From NCBI RefSeq assembly GCF_900156315.1, contig NZ_FTNI01000022.1:91066-155065 (forward strand): 64,000 nucleotides of DNA, read 5' to 3'. Source of the stretch: Microbispora rosea. GTDB taxonomy: Bacteria > Actinomycetota > Actinomycetes > Streptosporangiales > Streptosporangiaceae. Every line of letters starts with the position of its first letter. Within the stretch, counting starts at the first letter, position 1. Of this stretch, positions 33,779 to 42,983 are shown one piece after another. A program made the position numbers and the translations under genes. A model generated the notes under the pieces. It did no database searches. It saw nothing but the letters and a program-made list of their open reading frames with translations, and had not been told where the DNA came from.

Positions 33779-35244
33779 CGGTAGGTCGCCTCGTCCAGCC
33801 CGCTCAGCGTCGGGTCGTAGGAGACGTCGCCGACGTCGTACATCGAGGTCATCCAGTGGTAGAAGTTGTCCCCCCGGTCGCGCAGCACCTGGTAGAGCCG
33901 CCGCATGAGCCGTCCGCGCACCTCCGCCATCTCGGGGTGGCCGTAGACGTTGAGCAGCTCGTCCGGGTCGGTGAACAGGTCGTACAGCTCGTTGGTCGAG
34001 TCGGGGTTGACGACCAGCTTGTAGCGGTCGGTCCTGATCATCCGCTGCGGGTACGGGAAGTGGTGACCGTGGAACTCGCAGACGATGTCCTGCTCCCACG
34101 GCACCTCGCCGGTGGAGGCGAGCGGCACGAGGCTGCGCGAGTCGACCGCCGGGGCGGGGTCGATCCCGGCCAGCTCCAGGATCGTCGCCGTGCAGTCGAG
34201 CAGGCTGACGAACTCGGTGCGGACGACCCCGGGCTCCTGGCCGGGGATCCGCAGCAGGCCGGGCGTGCGGTAGATGTCCTCGTACATGGCCGGGCCCTTG
34301 TCGTGCAGCCGGTGGGCGCCGGTGAACTCGCCGTGGTCGCAGGTGAAGAACACGGCCGTGTCGTCGTTCAGGCCGAGGCGCCGCATGGCGTCCATGACCC
34401 GCCCGATCTCCATGTCGATGAGCGCGACGTAGCCCCAGTAGACCGCGATGAGCTTGCGCGTCACCTCCAGCGGCATGGTGTCGAACGTCCAGTGCGCGCT
34501 GTAGTTGGCCTGCACCGGCGGCTTGCCGGCGAAGGTCTCGGCGATCGACGTCGGCAGCTCGACCAGCTCCGGGTCGAACATGTCGAAATACTCGTCCGGC
34601 ACGATGTACGGCAGGTGCGGGCCGAAGAAGTTGAGCTGCAGGAAGAACGGCTTCGGCTCTGCGGCGTACCGCTCCAGCATCTCGATCGCCCGGGTGGCGA
34701 GGTAGTGCTCGAACGTCGCCTCGACCGGCTGGCGCAGCCGCGCGGCGAGGAGGTTGCCCGGCCCGCCGTTCGGCAGCGTCCCGCGGATGCGGTCGTGGAT
34801 CTCGTACGGCGGAAGGTCGTTCGCCTTGAGATAGTCCAGGTAGTCGGGATGGTCCACGGGGTTGTGCCACCCCGGCAGGTCCGGCCCGTCGAACCCGAAG
34901 TCGGCCGCCCGCCGGTGGTGCCCGACGTGCCACTTGCCGATGAGCCCGCAGTTGTACCCGGCGTCGCGCAGGGCCGTGGAGAAGGCCCACTGGTCGTCGG
35001 GCAGGTCCTCGATGTAGCCGACGTTCCTCTCGTGGTTGGCGAGCAGCTTGTGCCGGAACGGCGCCTGCCCGGTGAGCAGGCTCGCCCGCGCCGGCGTGCA
35101 GATCGCGGTGGGGGTGTACCAGCGGTCGAATCGCGTCCCGGTCCGGGCCAGCTCGTCCAGCACCGGGGTGGCGGCGAGGCGGTTGCCGTACGCGCCCAGG
35201 GTGTCGGCCCGGTGCTGGTCGGTCATCAGGAACAGAACGTTCAC
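33775..35244 (-). CDS. sulfatase 1 (formylglycine type, CTPAR)
   Basis: A 489-residue sulfatase. The formylglycine cysteine is in AICTPARASLLTG (C49); metal residues are in VLFLMTDQH (D9, Q10) and FFTCDHGEFTGAH; IGKWHVGHH (K104, H106) contacts the sulfate. The protein begins at the first metal strand with no leader, so it is cytosolic. ATG 35244 overlaps the stop of the binding-protein gene by 4 bases. It is only moderately similar to sulfatase 2, so the two may act on different positions of one imported molecule or on two substrates. Confidence 0.9.
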   Translation of the reverse strand: MNVLFLMTDQHRADTLGAYGNRLAATPVLDELARTGTRFDRWYTPTAICTPARASLLTGQAPFRHKLLANHERNVGYIEDLPDDQWAFSTALRDAGYNCGLIGKWHVGHHRRAADFGFDGPDLPGWHNPVDHPDYLDYLKANDLPPYEIHDRIRGTLPNGGPGNLLAARLRQPVEATFEHYLATRAIEMLERYAAEPKPFFLQLNFFGPHLPYIVPDEYFDMFDPELVELPTSIAETFAGKPPVQANYSAHWTFDTMPLEVTRKLIAVYWGYVALIDMEIGRVMDAMRRLGLNDDTAVFFTCDHGEFTGAHRLHDKGPAMYEDIYRTPGLLRIPGQEPGVVRTEFVSLLDCTATILELAGIDPAPAVDSRSLVPLASTGEVPWEQDIVCEFHGHHFPYPQRMIRTDRYKLVVNPDSTNELYDLFTDPDELLNVYGHPEMAEVRGRLMRRLYQVLRDRGDNFYHWMTSMYDVGDVSYDPTLSGLDEATYR

Positions 35245-36239
35245 TTGGCGGCGCCCGTGAACAGATCGCCGGTGTAGTACGTCTTCGGGTCCACGGCCGA
35301 GGGCAGCTTGCCCGCGCCGACGAAGTAGTCACCCATCCCGCTCAGCCACTTCTCGATCGTGCCGTCCTTGGTGTAGCCGTCGAGGTCGGCGAGCGACAGC
35401 ACCTTCGAGTTGGCGGCGTCGGCCTTGACCTGGTCGGCCGGCAGCTTCAGCATCTCGGCGGTCGCGGCCACGGTCTCGTCGAGGTGCTCGCTGCGGTACT
35501 GGATGGCGTCGCGCAGCACCCCGATGACCTTCTCGGTCTTGTCCTTCTCGTTCGCGACGACGTCGTTGCCGCCGACGAACGCGGTCGGGAACGACACGGT
35601 GTCGGCGAAGTCCTCGTTCTTGGCCAGCTCGACCAGGTCGGGGACGGTCTTCTTGATCGTCGAGATGGCCGGGTACCAGAAGCCGGCCGCGTCGATCTGC
35701 TTGGAGGTGAACGCCGACACGATCGTGGACGCGTCCATCGGGACGATCTTCACGTCGTCCCTGGTCAGCCCGGCCTTCTTCAGCGCGAGCGTGAGGATCA
35801 TGTCGCCGGAGGTGCCCTCGGGCACGCCGATCGTCTTGCCCTTCAACTGGTCCATGGACGTGATGCCGGCCTGGGCGATGACGCGGTCGGCGTTGCCGAG
35901 CGTGTTCAGCGCGACGACCTTGGCCTTGCCGGAGGCGGGCAGCCACATGGCGCCGGGGCCGATGTAGCCGAAGTCGAGGTCGCCGGTGCCCAGCGCCTGG
36001 ATCTGCAGCGGGCCGTTGGTGAACACGCTGACCTTGGCGTCGAGGCCGTGCTTCTTCCACAGACCCTGCTTGTCGGCGACGGCGAGCAGGCTCGCGCCGT
36101 TGAAGTCGGCGATGTAGCCGAAGTCCACGTGGGTGGTGCCGCCGCCCGAGGCGCTCGAGTCGCCGGAGTCGTCCGACCCGCAGGCCGCCGCCGACAGTGC
36201 CACGACGACCGCCGCGGCGGCCAGGAGTGTCTTCTTCAT
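35241..36239 (-). CDS. ABC transporter solute-binding lipoprotein (SsuA/TauA-like)
   Basis: A 332-residue NMT1/SsuA-type binding protein. The N-terminus is a lipoprotein signal (LSAAACGS) and the mature part reads FGYIADFNGASLLAVADKQG, then FTNGPLQIQALGTGDLDFGY and GKTIGVPEGTSGDMILTLAL, the usual pattern of sulfonate/taurine/nitrate receptors. ATG 36239 overlaps the preceding ATPase stop by 4 bases. Together with the ATPase and permease it forms an importer; the neighbouring sulfatases make a sulfate ester the likely cargo, rather than a sulfonate. That substrate is inferred from context. Confidence 0.88.
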   Translation of the reverse strand: MKKTLLAAAAVVVALSAAACGSDDSGDSSASGGGTTHVDFGYIADFNGASLLAVADKQGLWKKHGLDAKVSVFTNGPLQIQALGTGDLDFGYIGPGAMWLPASGKAKVVALNTLGNADRVIAQAGITSMDQLKGKTIGVPEGTSGDMILTLALKKAGLTRDDVKIVPMDASTIVSAFTSKQIDAAGFWYPAISTIKKTVPDLVELAKNEDFADTVSFPTAFVGGNDVVANEKDKTEKVIGVLRDAIQYRSEHLDETVAATAEMLKLPADQVKADAANSKVLSLADLDGYTKDGTIEKWLSGMGDYFVGAGKLPSAVDPKTYYTGDLFTGAAK

Positions 36240-37021
36240 TTCGCGGGCTCCTTGATCTGCCGCTGGTGGTACACCGCGTGCCAGACGCGGTTGCGCAGGG
36301 CCCCGAACTCGGGGCTCAGCCTCATGTCCTCGTCGCGCGGATAGGGGAGATCGACGTCGATGACCTCGGCGATGCGGCCCGGCCTGGCGGCCATGACGAC
36401 CACCCGGTTGGCGAGGAACACCGCCTCGTCGACGTCGTGGGTGATGAACATGACCGTCCGCCGCTCCTTGCTCCAGGTCTCCAGGAGCTGCTCCTGGAGC
36501 CGCACCCGGGTCAGCGCGTCCAGGGCGCCGAAGGGCTCGTCCATGAGCAGGATCGACGGGTTCACCGCGTACGCGCGGGCGATCGCGCACCGCTGCTTCA
36601 TGCCGCCCGACAACGTCTTGGGCAGCGCGTCGGCGAACTGCTCCAGGCCGACAAGGCGGATGAAGTGCTCTGCCCGCTCCCGCCGCTCCCCCTTGGGGAC
36701 CTTCGCGGTGCGCATGCCGAACTCGACGTTCTCGCGGACGGTCAGCCACGGGAACAACGCGTACTGCTGGAAGATGACGCCGCGCTCGGGGCCGGGGCCG
36801 GTGACCGGCTTCCCGTCCACCAGCGCGGCGCCGCCGGTGGGCTGCTCCAGCCCGGCGAGGATGTTGAGCAGCGTGCTCTTGCCGCAGCCGGAGGGGCCGA
36901 CCACGGTCACGAACTCGTTGTCGGCGATGTCCAGCGAGACTCCGCCGAGCGCGACGAACGGCTCCTTCCCCACCGGGAAGACCTTCTGCACGTCGCGTAC
37001 GGAGATCTTGGGAGTGCTCAT
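36236..37021 (-). CDS. ABC transporter ATPase (SsuB/TauB-like)
   Basis: A 261-residue ABC ATPase. Walker A is [12 protein letters not shown] (about 43-54), the Q-loop is [11 protein letters not shown], the signature is [14 protein letters not shown], Walker B is [12 protein letters not shown], and the switch His is in FITHDVDEA. The ending [19 protein letters not shown] is typical of the nitrate/sulfonate/taurine subfamily. ATG 37021 overlaps the permease stop by 4 bases. It powers uptake with the adjoining permease and binding protein. Confidence 0.95.
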   Translation of the reverse strand: MSTPKISVRDVQKVFPVGKEPFVALGGVSLDIADNEFVTVVGPSGCGKSTLLNILAGLEQPTGGAALVDGKPVTGPGPERGVIFQQYALFPWLTVRENVEFGMRTAKVPKGERRERAEHFIRLVGLEQFADALPKTLSGGMKQRCAIARAYAVNPSILLMDEPFGALDALTRVRLQEQLLETWSKERRTVMFITHDVDEAVFLANRVVVMAARPGRIAEVIDVDLPYPRDEDMRLSPEFGALRNRVWHAVYHQRQIKEPAK

Positions 37022-37818
37022 CGGTTCTCCTGCCAGGCCGTCAGCTTGTTGCCGGCGATCATGAGCAGCCGGTCCATGATCAGGCCGAGGACCCCGATCG
37101 CGATGATGCCGACGAAGATCGTCGGAAGGTCGTAGTAGAGCTGCGCGCTCTGCATCCGATGGCCGAGCCCGGCCTGCGCGGCCAGGAGCTCCGCGGCCAC
37201 CAGCGTGCCCCAGGCCGAGCCGAGCCCGACCCGCATGCCCACGAGGATGAACGGCGTCGAGGCCGGCACCACGACGCGGCCGAAGATGGTCCCGTCGCCC
37301 GCGCCGAGCACCCGCGCCGCGTTGATGAGCGTCCTGTCCACGTTCACCACGCCCTGGTAGGTGGAGATGACGCAGGACAGGAACGCCGCCAGGAAGATGA
37401 CGAAGATCTTGGGGCTCTCCCCGATGCCCATCAGGACGAGCACCAGGGGCAGCATCGCCAGCGGCGGGATCGTGCGGAAGAACTGGATCCACGGCTCGAA
37501 GAGGCCGCGGGCCACCGTGTACCAGCCCATGACGAAGCCGACGATCACCGCCGCGAGCGAGCCGAGGGCGAACCCGGCGAGCACGCGCCCGAGTGAGGCG
37601 CCGACGTCGGTGGCGAGCGTGCCGTCCTGGATCATCTTCCAGGCGGCCGAGACGACCTCGGCCGGCGTGGGGAACTGGAGACCGGCCAGAGACAACCCCC
37701 ACCAGATCGCGATTCCGGCCACGATCGAGATGATGTTGAGGACCAGGAAGGTCCGGTTCTTGCGCGGCCGGGCGGGGGCGTTGCCGTCCCTCGTGGCGCC
37801 CGCACTGGTCACGGCCAC
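37018..37818 (-). CDS. ABC transporter permease (SsuC/TauC-like)
   Basis: A 266-residue permease with about six helices. The EAA-type loop is [23 protein letters not shown] 37818 is chosen as start: it overlaps the last base of the ROK stop codon (TAGTG), giving translational coupling; a second GTG at 37812 is an alternative. Family features include [20 protein letters not shown] and [18 protein letters not shown], common to sulfonate/taurine/aliphatic-sulfate permeases. It is followed by its ATPase with a 4-base overlap. Confidence 0.92.
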   Translation of the reverse strand: MAVTSAGATRDGNAPARPRKNRTFLVLNIISIVAGIAIWWGLSLAGLQFPTPAEVVSAAWKMIQDGTLATDVGASLGRVLAGFALGSLAAVIVGFVMGWYTVARGLFEPWIQFFRTIPPLAMLPLVLVLMGIGESPKIFVIFLAAFLSCVISTYQGVVNVDRTLINAARVLGAGDGTIFGRVVVPASTPFILVGMRVGLGSAWGTLVAAELLAAQAGLGHRMQSAQLYYDLPTIFVGIIAIGVLGLIMDRLLMIAGNKLTAWQENR

Positions 37819-38993
37819 TATCGGCCTCCGTCCGTCGTGACGTTCGCTTCGTATCCGGCGAGCAGGGGGGACTCGTGGAACAGGGCCGCGATGGCCCCGC
37901 GCGCCCCGCCGTCGTCCGAGAGCAGGGCGGGGCGGATCACGGGCGCCGCGTCGGTGCGCCACGACAGCTCGTAGGTGACCGTGTCCGCGACCTGGCGCAG
38001 CAGGGCAGGAGCGACCTGGATGATCTCGCCGCCGAGCACGATCTCGTCGGGGTTGAGTGTCATGGCCGCCGTGCCGAGCACCCGGCCGACCGCCGTGCCG
38101 GCCTCGCGGAGCACCTGGTCCACGACCGGGTGAGCGATCTCCACCGCCGCCTTCAGGTCGTCCAGCGTGTCCACGGGCACGCCGAGCTCGCGGCACCGCC
38201 CGAGGATCGCGGGGACCGAGGCGACGGTCTCCACGCACCCGTTCTTGCCGCAGCGGCACCGCGCGCCGCCGGGGACGGCGGTCACGTGGCCGAGCTCCCC
38301 CGCGTACCCGTTGGCGCCCTTCACGAGCTGCCCGCCCACCACGAGGCCTCCGCCGACGCCGTCGGACAGGCGCAGGTAGATGAGGTCGCGTACGGAGTCG
38401 GACTGGGCGTGCAGGGCCTCGGCCAGTCCGGCGAAGCGCACGTTGTTGTCGACGATCACGCCGGCGTGGAAGCGGGTGGCGAACACCTCCGCCACGCCGT
38501 CGGCGCTCGATCGGTCGCCCCAGCCCGGCACGCCGACGGCGATCGCCTGAAGCGCCCCGTAGTGGACGCCGGTCTCCGCGCTCAGCCGGTCGATCAGCGC
38601 GAGCCCGGCGTCGAGGCGCTCGGGCCACTGCGCCGACTCCTCGTAGCGGGCGGTCCCCGACGCGATGATGTCGTGCGCGGCGTCGGCCACCAGGACGTTC
38701 ACGCGGCGATGGCCGAAGTCGACGCCCATGTACTGGCCCGAGGCCGGGTCCAGCGCGAGCCGCTCGGCCGGCCGGCCGCTGCCCACGCGTTCCACGGCGT
38801 CGGTGTCGACGACGCGGATGGCGCCGCGGCCGAGGAGATCGCTGGTGATCTCGGAGACCGTGGTGCGTGACAGGCCGACCCGGGCCGCGATCTCGTTACG
38901 GCTCTGCGCGCCGTTCTGACGGAGCACGCGCAACACCCGCTCCTCATGGGAGCGGCGCACGAGGGCATGCACGCCGTTGGAGGTCGTTGACAC
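37818..38993 (-). CDS. ROK/NagC family transcriptional regulator
   Basis: A 391-residue ROK-type repressor. An N-terminal winged helix-turn-helix (about 18-62: [20 protein letters not shown]) precedes the sugar-kinase-like fold. The zinc/structural motif [23 protein letters not shown] is present. ATP-binding features are partly kept ([16 protein letters not shown]-like start), but such proteins usually act as sugar-responsive regulators. It is the first gene of the sulfatase operon, so it most likely senses the desulfated sugar or its phosphate and controls this operon. A divergent GH43 gene lies on the other side. Confidence 0.9.
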   Translation of the reverse strand: MSTTSNGVHALVRRSHEERVLRVLRQNGAQSRNEIAARVGLSRTTVSEITSDLLGRGAIRVVDTDAVERVGSGRPAERLALDPASGQYMGVDFGHRRVNVLVADAAHDIIASGTARYEESAQWPERLDAGLALIDRLSAETGVHYGALQAIAVGVPGWGDRSSADGVAEVFATRFHAGVIVDNNVRFAGLAEALHAQSDSVRDLIYLRLSDGVGGGLVVGGQLVKGANGYAGELGHVTAVPGGARCRCGKNGCVETVASVPAILGRCRELGVPVDTLDDLKAAVEIAHPVVDQVLREAGTAVGRVLGTAAMTLNPDEIVLGGEIIQVAPALLRQVADTVTYELSWRTDAAPVIRPALLSDDGGARGAIAALFHESPLLAGYEANVTTDGGR

Positions 38994-38999
38994 GCTGGA

Positions 39000-39010
39000 A
39001 ACCTAAGGTT
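39000..39010. promoter_or_regulatory. short palindrome before the ROK gene
   Basis: AACCT-A-AGGTT is a 5-bp inverted repeat around one base, 7 bases upstream of the ROK start. An AT-rich patch with a run of six T follows (39015-39022). It may be an operator, but it is short. The 221-base spacer 38994-39214 otherwise holds no gene. Confidence 0.3.
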
Positions 39011-39214
39011 CGTCTGTTTTTTACGTCAACCATCCGACAAAAAGAATCGGTGAATCTGTTCGGGAGCTTGACGAAAACCTCTGACCAGCGCGGACGCTTC
39101 CTCGACAAGCTCCCAGGCATCCTGCCGCACCGGCCGGAGGCCGCTGAGGCGGGTGGGACACGGGATTCTGACGACGTCTCGACGGAAAAATTTCGCCTGT
39201 CTACGGTGCTCGCC

Positions 39215-41488
39215 GTGAGACAACTGGTGATCGGAGCCTTACTCCTCGCGTCCTCCGTGGCCGTGACGCCCCCCACTCAGGCAGCAACAGCGCAGGCGGC
39301 GTCCGGCCCCACCTACACCAACCCGGTGAGCGCCGGGGCGGTGCAGACCTTCCCCGACCCCACGATGATCCGCGGCAAAGACGGCCTCTGGTACGCCTAC
39401 GGCACCACGAACCCCATCGACGGCAAGAACGAGCACATCCTGCCGATGCTCACGTCCCCCGACATGGTGCACTGGACGTACGCGGGAGACGTCTACACCG
39501 GAGACGACCACCCCTCGTGGTGGCCGAACGGCACGCGCCCCTGGGCGCCGGACATCCGGTATGTGAACGGGGCCTACCACCTGACGTACGCGCTCTCCAC
39601 GGGCGGCGTCGGGCTCGCGACCAGCCCGCGCCCGACCGGGCCCTGGACCGACCACGGCATGATCGTCCCCGCGGGCGGCAGCGGCTGCCCGACGGGCAAC
39701 ATCGACCAGGCCATGTTCACCGACGTCAACGGTGACAACTACCTCTACTGGGGCAGCTACGACACCATCTGCGGCGCGAAGATGAACGCCGAGGCGACCG
39801 AGGTCACCGGCCCGGTCACGCAGATCGCCCGCGGGCGGCGCATGGAGGGCGGCTTCGTCGTCCGGCGCGACGACAAGTACTACCTGTTCTACTCCGACGC
39901 CGGGTGCTGCGACGGCGCGTTCAGCGGCTACACGGTCAAGGTCGGCCGCTCCGGCAGCCCGCTCGGGCCGTTCACCACGCCGACCGGCGTCGACCTGATG
40001 GATCTGACCAGCAAGGACGGCATCGTCCTCGCGGCCAACGGCAACGGCTGGGCCGGCCCGGGCCACAACGCCGTCCAGACCGACCTCAGCGGGCAGGACT
40101 GGCTGGTCTACCACGCGATCCCCTCGTCGGCCCCCGAGTTCGGGCCGGTCACGACGACCTGGGGCACGACGCTCGGCAACCTGAGCCGGCGTCCCCTCAT
40201 GATCGACCGGCTCGACTGGATCGACGGCTGGCCGGTCGTACGGGCCGGGGCCGGGCCGTCCACCGGCGCGCAGCCGGCGCCGGTCACCACCTGGACCGTG
40301 GGCGGCACGTTCAACGAGGGCAAGGACGGGTGGACCGGGCCGTGGAAGGTCGCCTCCGACCCCGACTCGCTCGGCCACCTCACCGGCAAGGGCTCGACCA
40401 GCGAGCTCAGCGACGACCGGGTCCAAGGCGACGTCCGCGTGGAGGCCGACCTGCGGCTGGGCGAGGGCGGCACCGCCGCCGGGCTCGTCGTGACCCGCGA
40501 GAACGGCTCGAAGGACATCACCGCGTGGCTCGACCGCGAGCGCGGCGAGCTCGTCGTCACGGCCAAGGCCCGCGGCAGGACGACGACGGCGAGCAGCCCG
40601 CTGCCGTCCTCGTTCGACTACGGCTCCTGGCACAACGTCGCCGCCGAGCGGCGCGGGAACGCCCTGACCGCTTCGGTGTCGGCCGACCGGCTCGGGGACC
40701 CCGTGGCGAGCGTCTCCATGACGCTGCCCGACGGCGCGCCCACCTCGGGTGCCATCGGCGTGACCACGCGCGGCGCCGCCGACGCCGACAACGTGGGCGC
40801 CGCGCCGCTGTACCGGCCGGTGACCGAGCGGGTGCCCGACCCCGTCCTGGGCACGCTGCTCCCGGCGTACTCCGACGAGTTCGACGGCGCCGGCTCGCCC
40901 ACCGGCTGGACGAAGGTCCGCAACCCGTCGGCCACCCTGTCGAACGGCTCCCTGGTCTGGCCGACCCAGAACGCCGAGCTGTACCTGGGCAACAACAGCG
41001 CGTCGATCCTGCTCCGCGACGCGCCGCAGGGCGACTTCGCCGTGGAGACGAAGCTCACCTTCGACGGCACGAAGGGCAACCAGCAGGCCGGTCTGCTGCT
41101 GTACGAGAACGACGACCGGTGGCTGAAGCTGACCCACTCGATCCTGCCGCTCAACCAGGGCAACGGCGCGGTGCTGCATCAGACCGAGTTCGGCAAGGAG
41201 GGCCCGCGCCCCGGCACCACCCCGCCCACCGCGGTCGCCAACGCGCCCATGTTCGGCGGCCCGGTCGCGGAGACCACCTGGCTGCGGCTCGTTTACCACT
41301 ACGACCAGGAGAACGGCGAGCACGACGTCCGGATGGCGTCGAGCACCGACGGCGCCCACTGGACCTGGGGCGGCACCTGGTCGCTCCCGCGCACCGGGCC
41401 GGTGAGGATCGGCCTGATCTCGATGAACGCGGCGGGCGCCACCGCGACGTTCGACTACCTGCGGACGTACGAGGTGACCAGCCGATAA
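39215..41488 (+). CDS. secreted GH43-type glycosidase with C-terminal lectin-like domain
   Basis: A 757-residue exported protein with a signal peptide (VRQLVIGALLLASSVAVTPP). The first half is a five-bladed GH43-like propeller: FPDPTMIRGKDGLWYAYGTT (catalytic Asp), WAPDIRYVNGAYHLTYAL, EGGFVVRRDDKYYLFYSDAG (likely acid Glu), and GHNAVQTDLSGQDWLVYHA. Two concanavalin-like domains follow, the last with YSDEFDGAG and YHYDQENGEHDVRMASSTDG typical of DUF1349/beta-xylosidase C-termini. GH43 enzymes remove arabinose or xylose. The start is uncertain (GTG 39215 or 39206) and there is no clear ribosome site. It is divergent from the ROK gene, and a hairpin at 41498 ends it. Confidence 0.87.
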   Translation: MRQLVIGALLLASSVAVTPPTQAATAQAASGPTYTNPVSAGAVQTFPDPTMIRGKDGLWYAYGTTNPIDGKNEHILPMLTSPDMVHWTYAGDVYTGDDHPSWWPNGTRPWAPDIRYVNGAYHLTYALSTGGVGLATSPRPTGPWTDHGMIVPAGGSGCPTGNIDQAMFTDVNGDNYLYWGSYDTICGAKMNAEATEVTGPVTQIARGRRMEGGFVVRRDDKYYLFYSDAGCCDGAFSGYTVKVGRSGSPLGPFTTPTGVDLMDLTSKDGIVLAANGNGWAGPGHNAVQTDLSGQDWLVYHAIPSSAPEFGPVTTTWGTTLGNLSRRPLMIDRLDWIDGWPVVRAGAGPSTGAQPAPVTTWTVGGTFNEGKDGWTGPWKVASDPDSLGHLTGKGSTSELSDDRVQGDVRVEADLRLGEGGTAAGLVVTRENGSKDITAWLDRERGELVVTAKARGRTTTASSPLPSSFDYGSWHNVAAERRGNALTASVSADRLGDPVASVSMTLPDGAPTSGAIGVTTRGAADADNVGAAPLYRPVTERVPDPVLGTLLPAYSDEFDGAGSPTGWTKVRNPSATLSNGSLVWPTQNAELYLGNNSASILLRDAPQGDFAVETKLTFDGTKGNQQAGLLLYENDDRWLKLTHSILPLNQGNGAVLHQTEFGKEGPRPGTTPPTAVANAPMFGGPVAETTWLRLVYHYDQENGEHDVRMASSTDGAHWTWGGTWSLPRTGPVRIGLISMNAAGATATFDYLRTYEVTSR

Positions 41489-41497
41489 CCGGCGACC

Positions 41498-41524
41498 GGC
41501 CGCCCCTTCACCCAGGGGGCGGCC
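41498..41524 (+). terminator. GC hairpin after the GH43 gene
   Basis: GGCCGCCCC (41498-41506) pairs with GGGGCGGCC (41516-41524), a 9-bp perfect stem 9 bases after the stop. Confidence 0.6.
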
Positions 41525-41605
41525 GCTCAATGGGCGGGGAATGATCCGCTGCGGTTTCCGCCGGAGCCGGGACACGGGCCCGCGAGCGGGGTAGGAGGCA
41601 CGTCG

Positions 41606-41965
41606 ATGCCGATCATCCATGCCCTCACGCGATCCCCCGGCCGTCCGCCGCGACGGCACGCGCCGGTCGCGGTCACGCTCGCCGTCGTGCTGGCCCTCGC
41701 ACCGGTGGACGCGTACGCCGCGGTGGCCGGTGACGGCAACGGGAACCGCTCGGCCGTACGCGTGGGCAACGGCTCGGGCAACCGGAATTTGGTGGCGATG
41801 GGCAGCACGCACCTGCGCGGCGCCCTCCACCAGTTCTCGGCGGACGTGGGCGGGCTCAGCAGCGTGCAGGGCGGCCTGTGCCGACCGCGCGGCCGGCTCT
41901 GCGCGCTGTCGCAGAACATCGGCGCACGCGGCCCGTCGGACGACGCTCCCCGGCGTGGGCGGTGA
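41606..41965 (+). CDS. small secreted two-cysteine protein, paralogue 1
   Basis: A 119-residue exported protein: signal peptide (about 1-38, ending DAYA), then a core with GNGNRSAVRVGNGSGNRNLV, STHLRGALHQFSADVGGL, and CRPRGRLCALSQN. This is the first of four consecutive paralogues with the same layout: an Asn/Gly-rich segment, an HQ or QQ pair, and two cysteines spaced by five or six residues. I do not recognise the family. A disulfide or thiol pair and Asn/Gly-rich repeats suggest a surface or matrix protein. GGTAGGAGG precedes ATG 41606. Confidence 0.75.
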   Translation: MPIIHALTRSPGRPPRRHAPVAVTLAVVLALAPVDAYAAVAGDGNGNRSAVRVGNGSGNRNLVAMGSTHLRGALHQFSADVGGLSSVQGGLCRPRGRLCALSQNIGARGPSDDAPRRGR

Positions 41966-41972
41966 ACCGCTG

Positions 41973-42380
41973 ATGCGCGGCGGCATCGCCCTGGCGGCGG
42001 CCGTGGCGACGGCGCTCGCCGCGTTGCCGCCCACCTCCGCCGCGCAGGCGGCTGTCGCCCACGCGGCGGTCGCCCGTGCGGCCGGGAGCGGCGACCGCAA
42101 CGGCAACACCTCCACCGTCCGCCTCGGCAACGGGATTCGCAACGTCAGCCAGCTGACGGTGGGCAGCGCGCGAAGCGGGACCGGCATCCACCAGAGGGCG
42201 GTCGGGGTCGGCGGCCTGGCGAACGCGCAGAGCATCATGTGCCGCCGGCGGTCGCGCCTCTGCGAGCTGACGCAGCGGGTGCGGGCGTCCGACCGGCAGA
42301 GCGACGTGGTCCGTCTTTCTCGGGTGCGAGCCCGGCGGGACACCGCGCCGTCGGAAGATCCTTCCGTTGGGAGGTCCTAA
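41973..42380 (+). CDS. small secreted two-cysteine protein, paralogue 2
   Basis: A 135-residue protein starting at ATG 41973, 8 bases after paralogue 1, probably coupled; a GTG at 41958 is also possible. The signal peptide runs to about AAQAAVAHAAVARAA. The core aligns with paralogue 1: NGNTSTVRLGNGIRNVSQL, ARSGTGIHQRAVGVGGL, CRRRSRLCELTQ. The C-terminus has an added basic tail (VVRLSRVRARRDTAPSED). Function unknown. Confidence 0.7.
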   Translation: MRGGIALAAAVATALAALPPTSAAQAAVAHAAVARAAGSGDRNGNTSTVRLGNGIRNVSQLTVGSARSGTGIHQRAVGVGGLANAQSIMCRRRSRLCELTQRVRASDRQSDVVRLSRVRARRDTAPSEDPSVGRS

Positions 42381-42479
42381 TCCTCGTTCAGCGACCGTGA
42401 TCGGCGCGTCCTGCGGGGGTAGATGCCCGGCAGGTCCGAGCTGACGGATCACGGACGACGGGGAAGGCGCAGGAGAAAC

Positions 42480-42905
42480 ATGGCTCGTCACAGGGCTCGT
42501 CACAGTGCTCGTCACAGGGCTCACGACAGGGGGCGGCACGCGCTCACCCGCCCGGCGGCGCGACTGCTGGCGCTGACCGCGCTCGCGGTCACGAGCGCGG
42601 GCCTCGTGCTCGTCCCCACGACCGCCGGCGCGGCCACGGGCCGGGGACCGGGTGGTGGCGGCGGCGGGAACGGCTCCAATTCCAGGTTCGTGATCAACAA
42701 CGGTCAGAACAACCTGAACTCCCTGCTCGCCGGCAGCCAGTGGAACATGTCGGGAACACAGCAGCTCATCACCGGCGTGGACGCGTCGGTGAACGCGCAG
42801 GCCTCCAACTGCATGCGCCGGCCAGGCTGCAGGGGCTCCCAGAATCTGCGGGGCCGCAACCAGAGCTCCCCGAGGACGAGCGGCACCGTGATCAACGGCC
42901 GCTGA
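42480..42905 (+). CDS. small secreted two-cysteine protein, paralogue 3
   Basis: A 141-residue protein. ATG 42480 is chosen since AGGAGAAAC precedes it. The N-terminus is strongly basic (MARHRARHSARHRAHDRGRH), followed by a hydrophobic signal segment and a Gly-rich stretch. The core reads NGSNSRFVINNGQNNLNSL, SGTQQLITGVDASVNAQ, CMRRPGCRGSQN, matching the layout of its neighbours with a C-x5-C spacing. The Asn/Gln-rich, alternating character is reminiscent of amyloid-type repeats, but that is only an impression. Confidence 0.72.
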   Translation: MARHRARHSARHRAHDRGRHALTRPAARLLALTALAVTSAGLVLVPTTAGAATGRGPGGGGGGNGSNSRFVINNGQNNLNSLLAGSQWNMSGTQQLITGVDASVNAQASNCMRRPGCRGSQNLRGRNQSSPRTSGTVINGR

Positions 42906-42983
42906 CGCACGGCGAACCGGCCGGGAACTTGGCGGGACACGCACGCCGGAGAACGCCGGCCGGGCCCGGGCGGAGGCTACGGT

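Noticed and set aside
39239-42343. A 1034-codon minus-strand frame across the GH43 and secreted-paralogue genes
   Set aside because: Shadow frame; the plus-strand genes carry signal peptides and family motifs.
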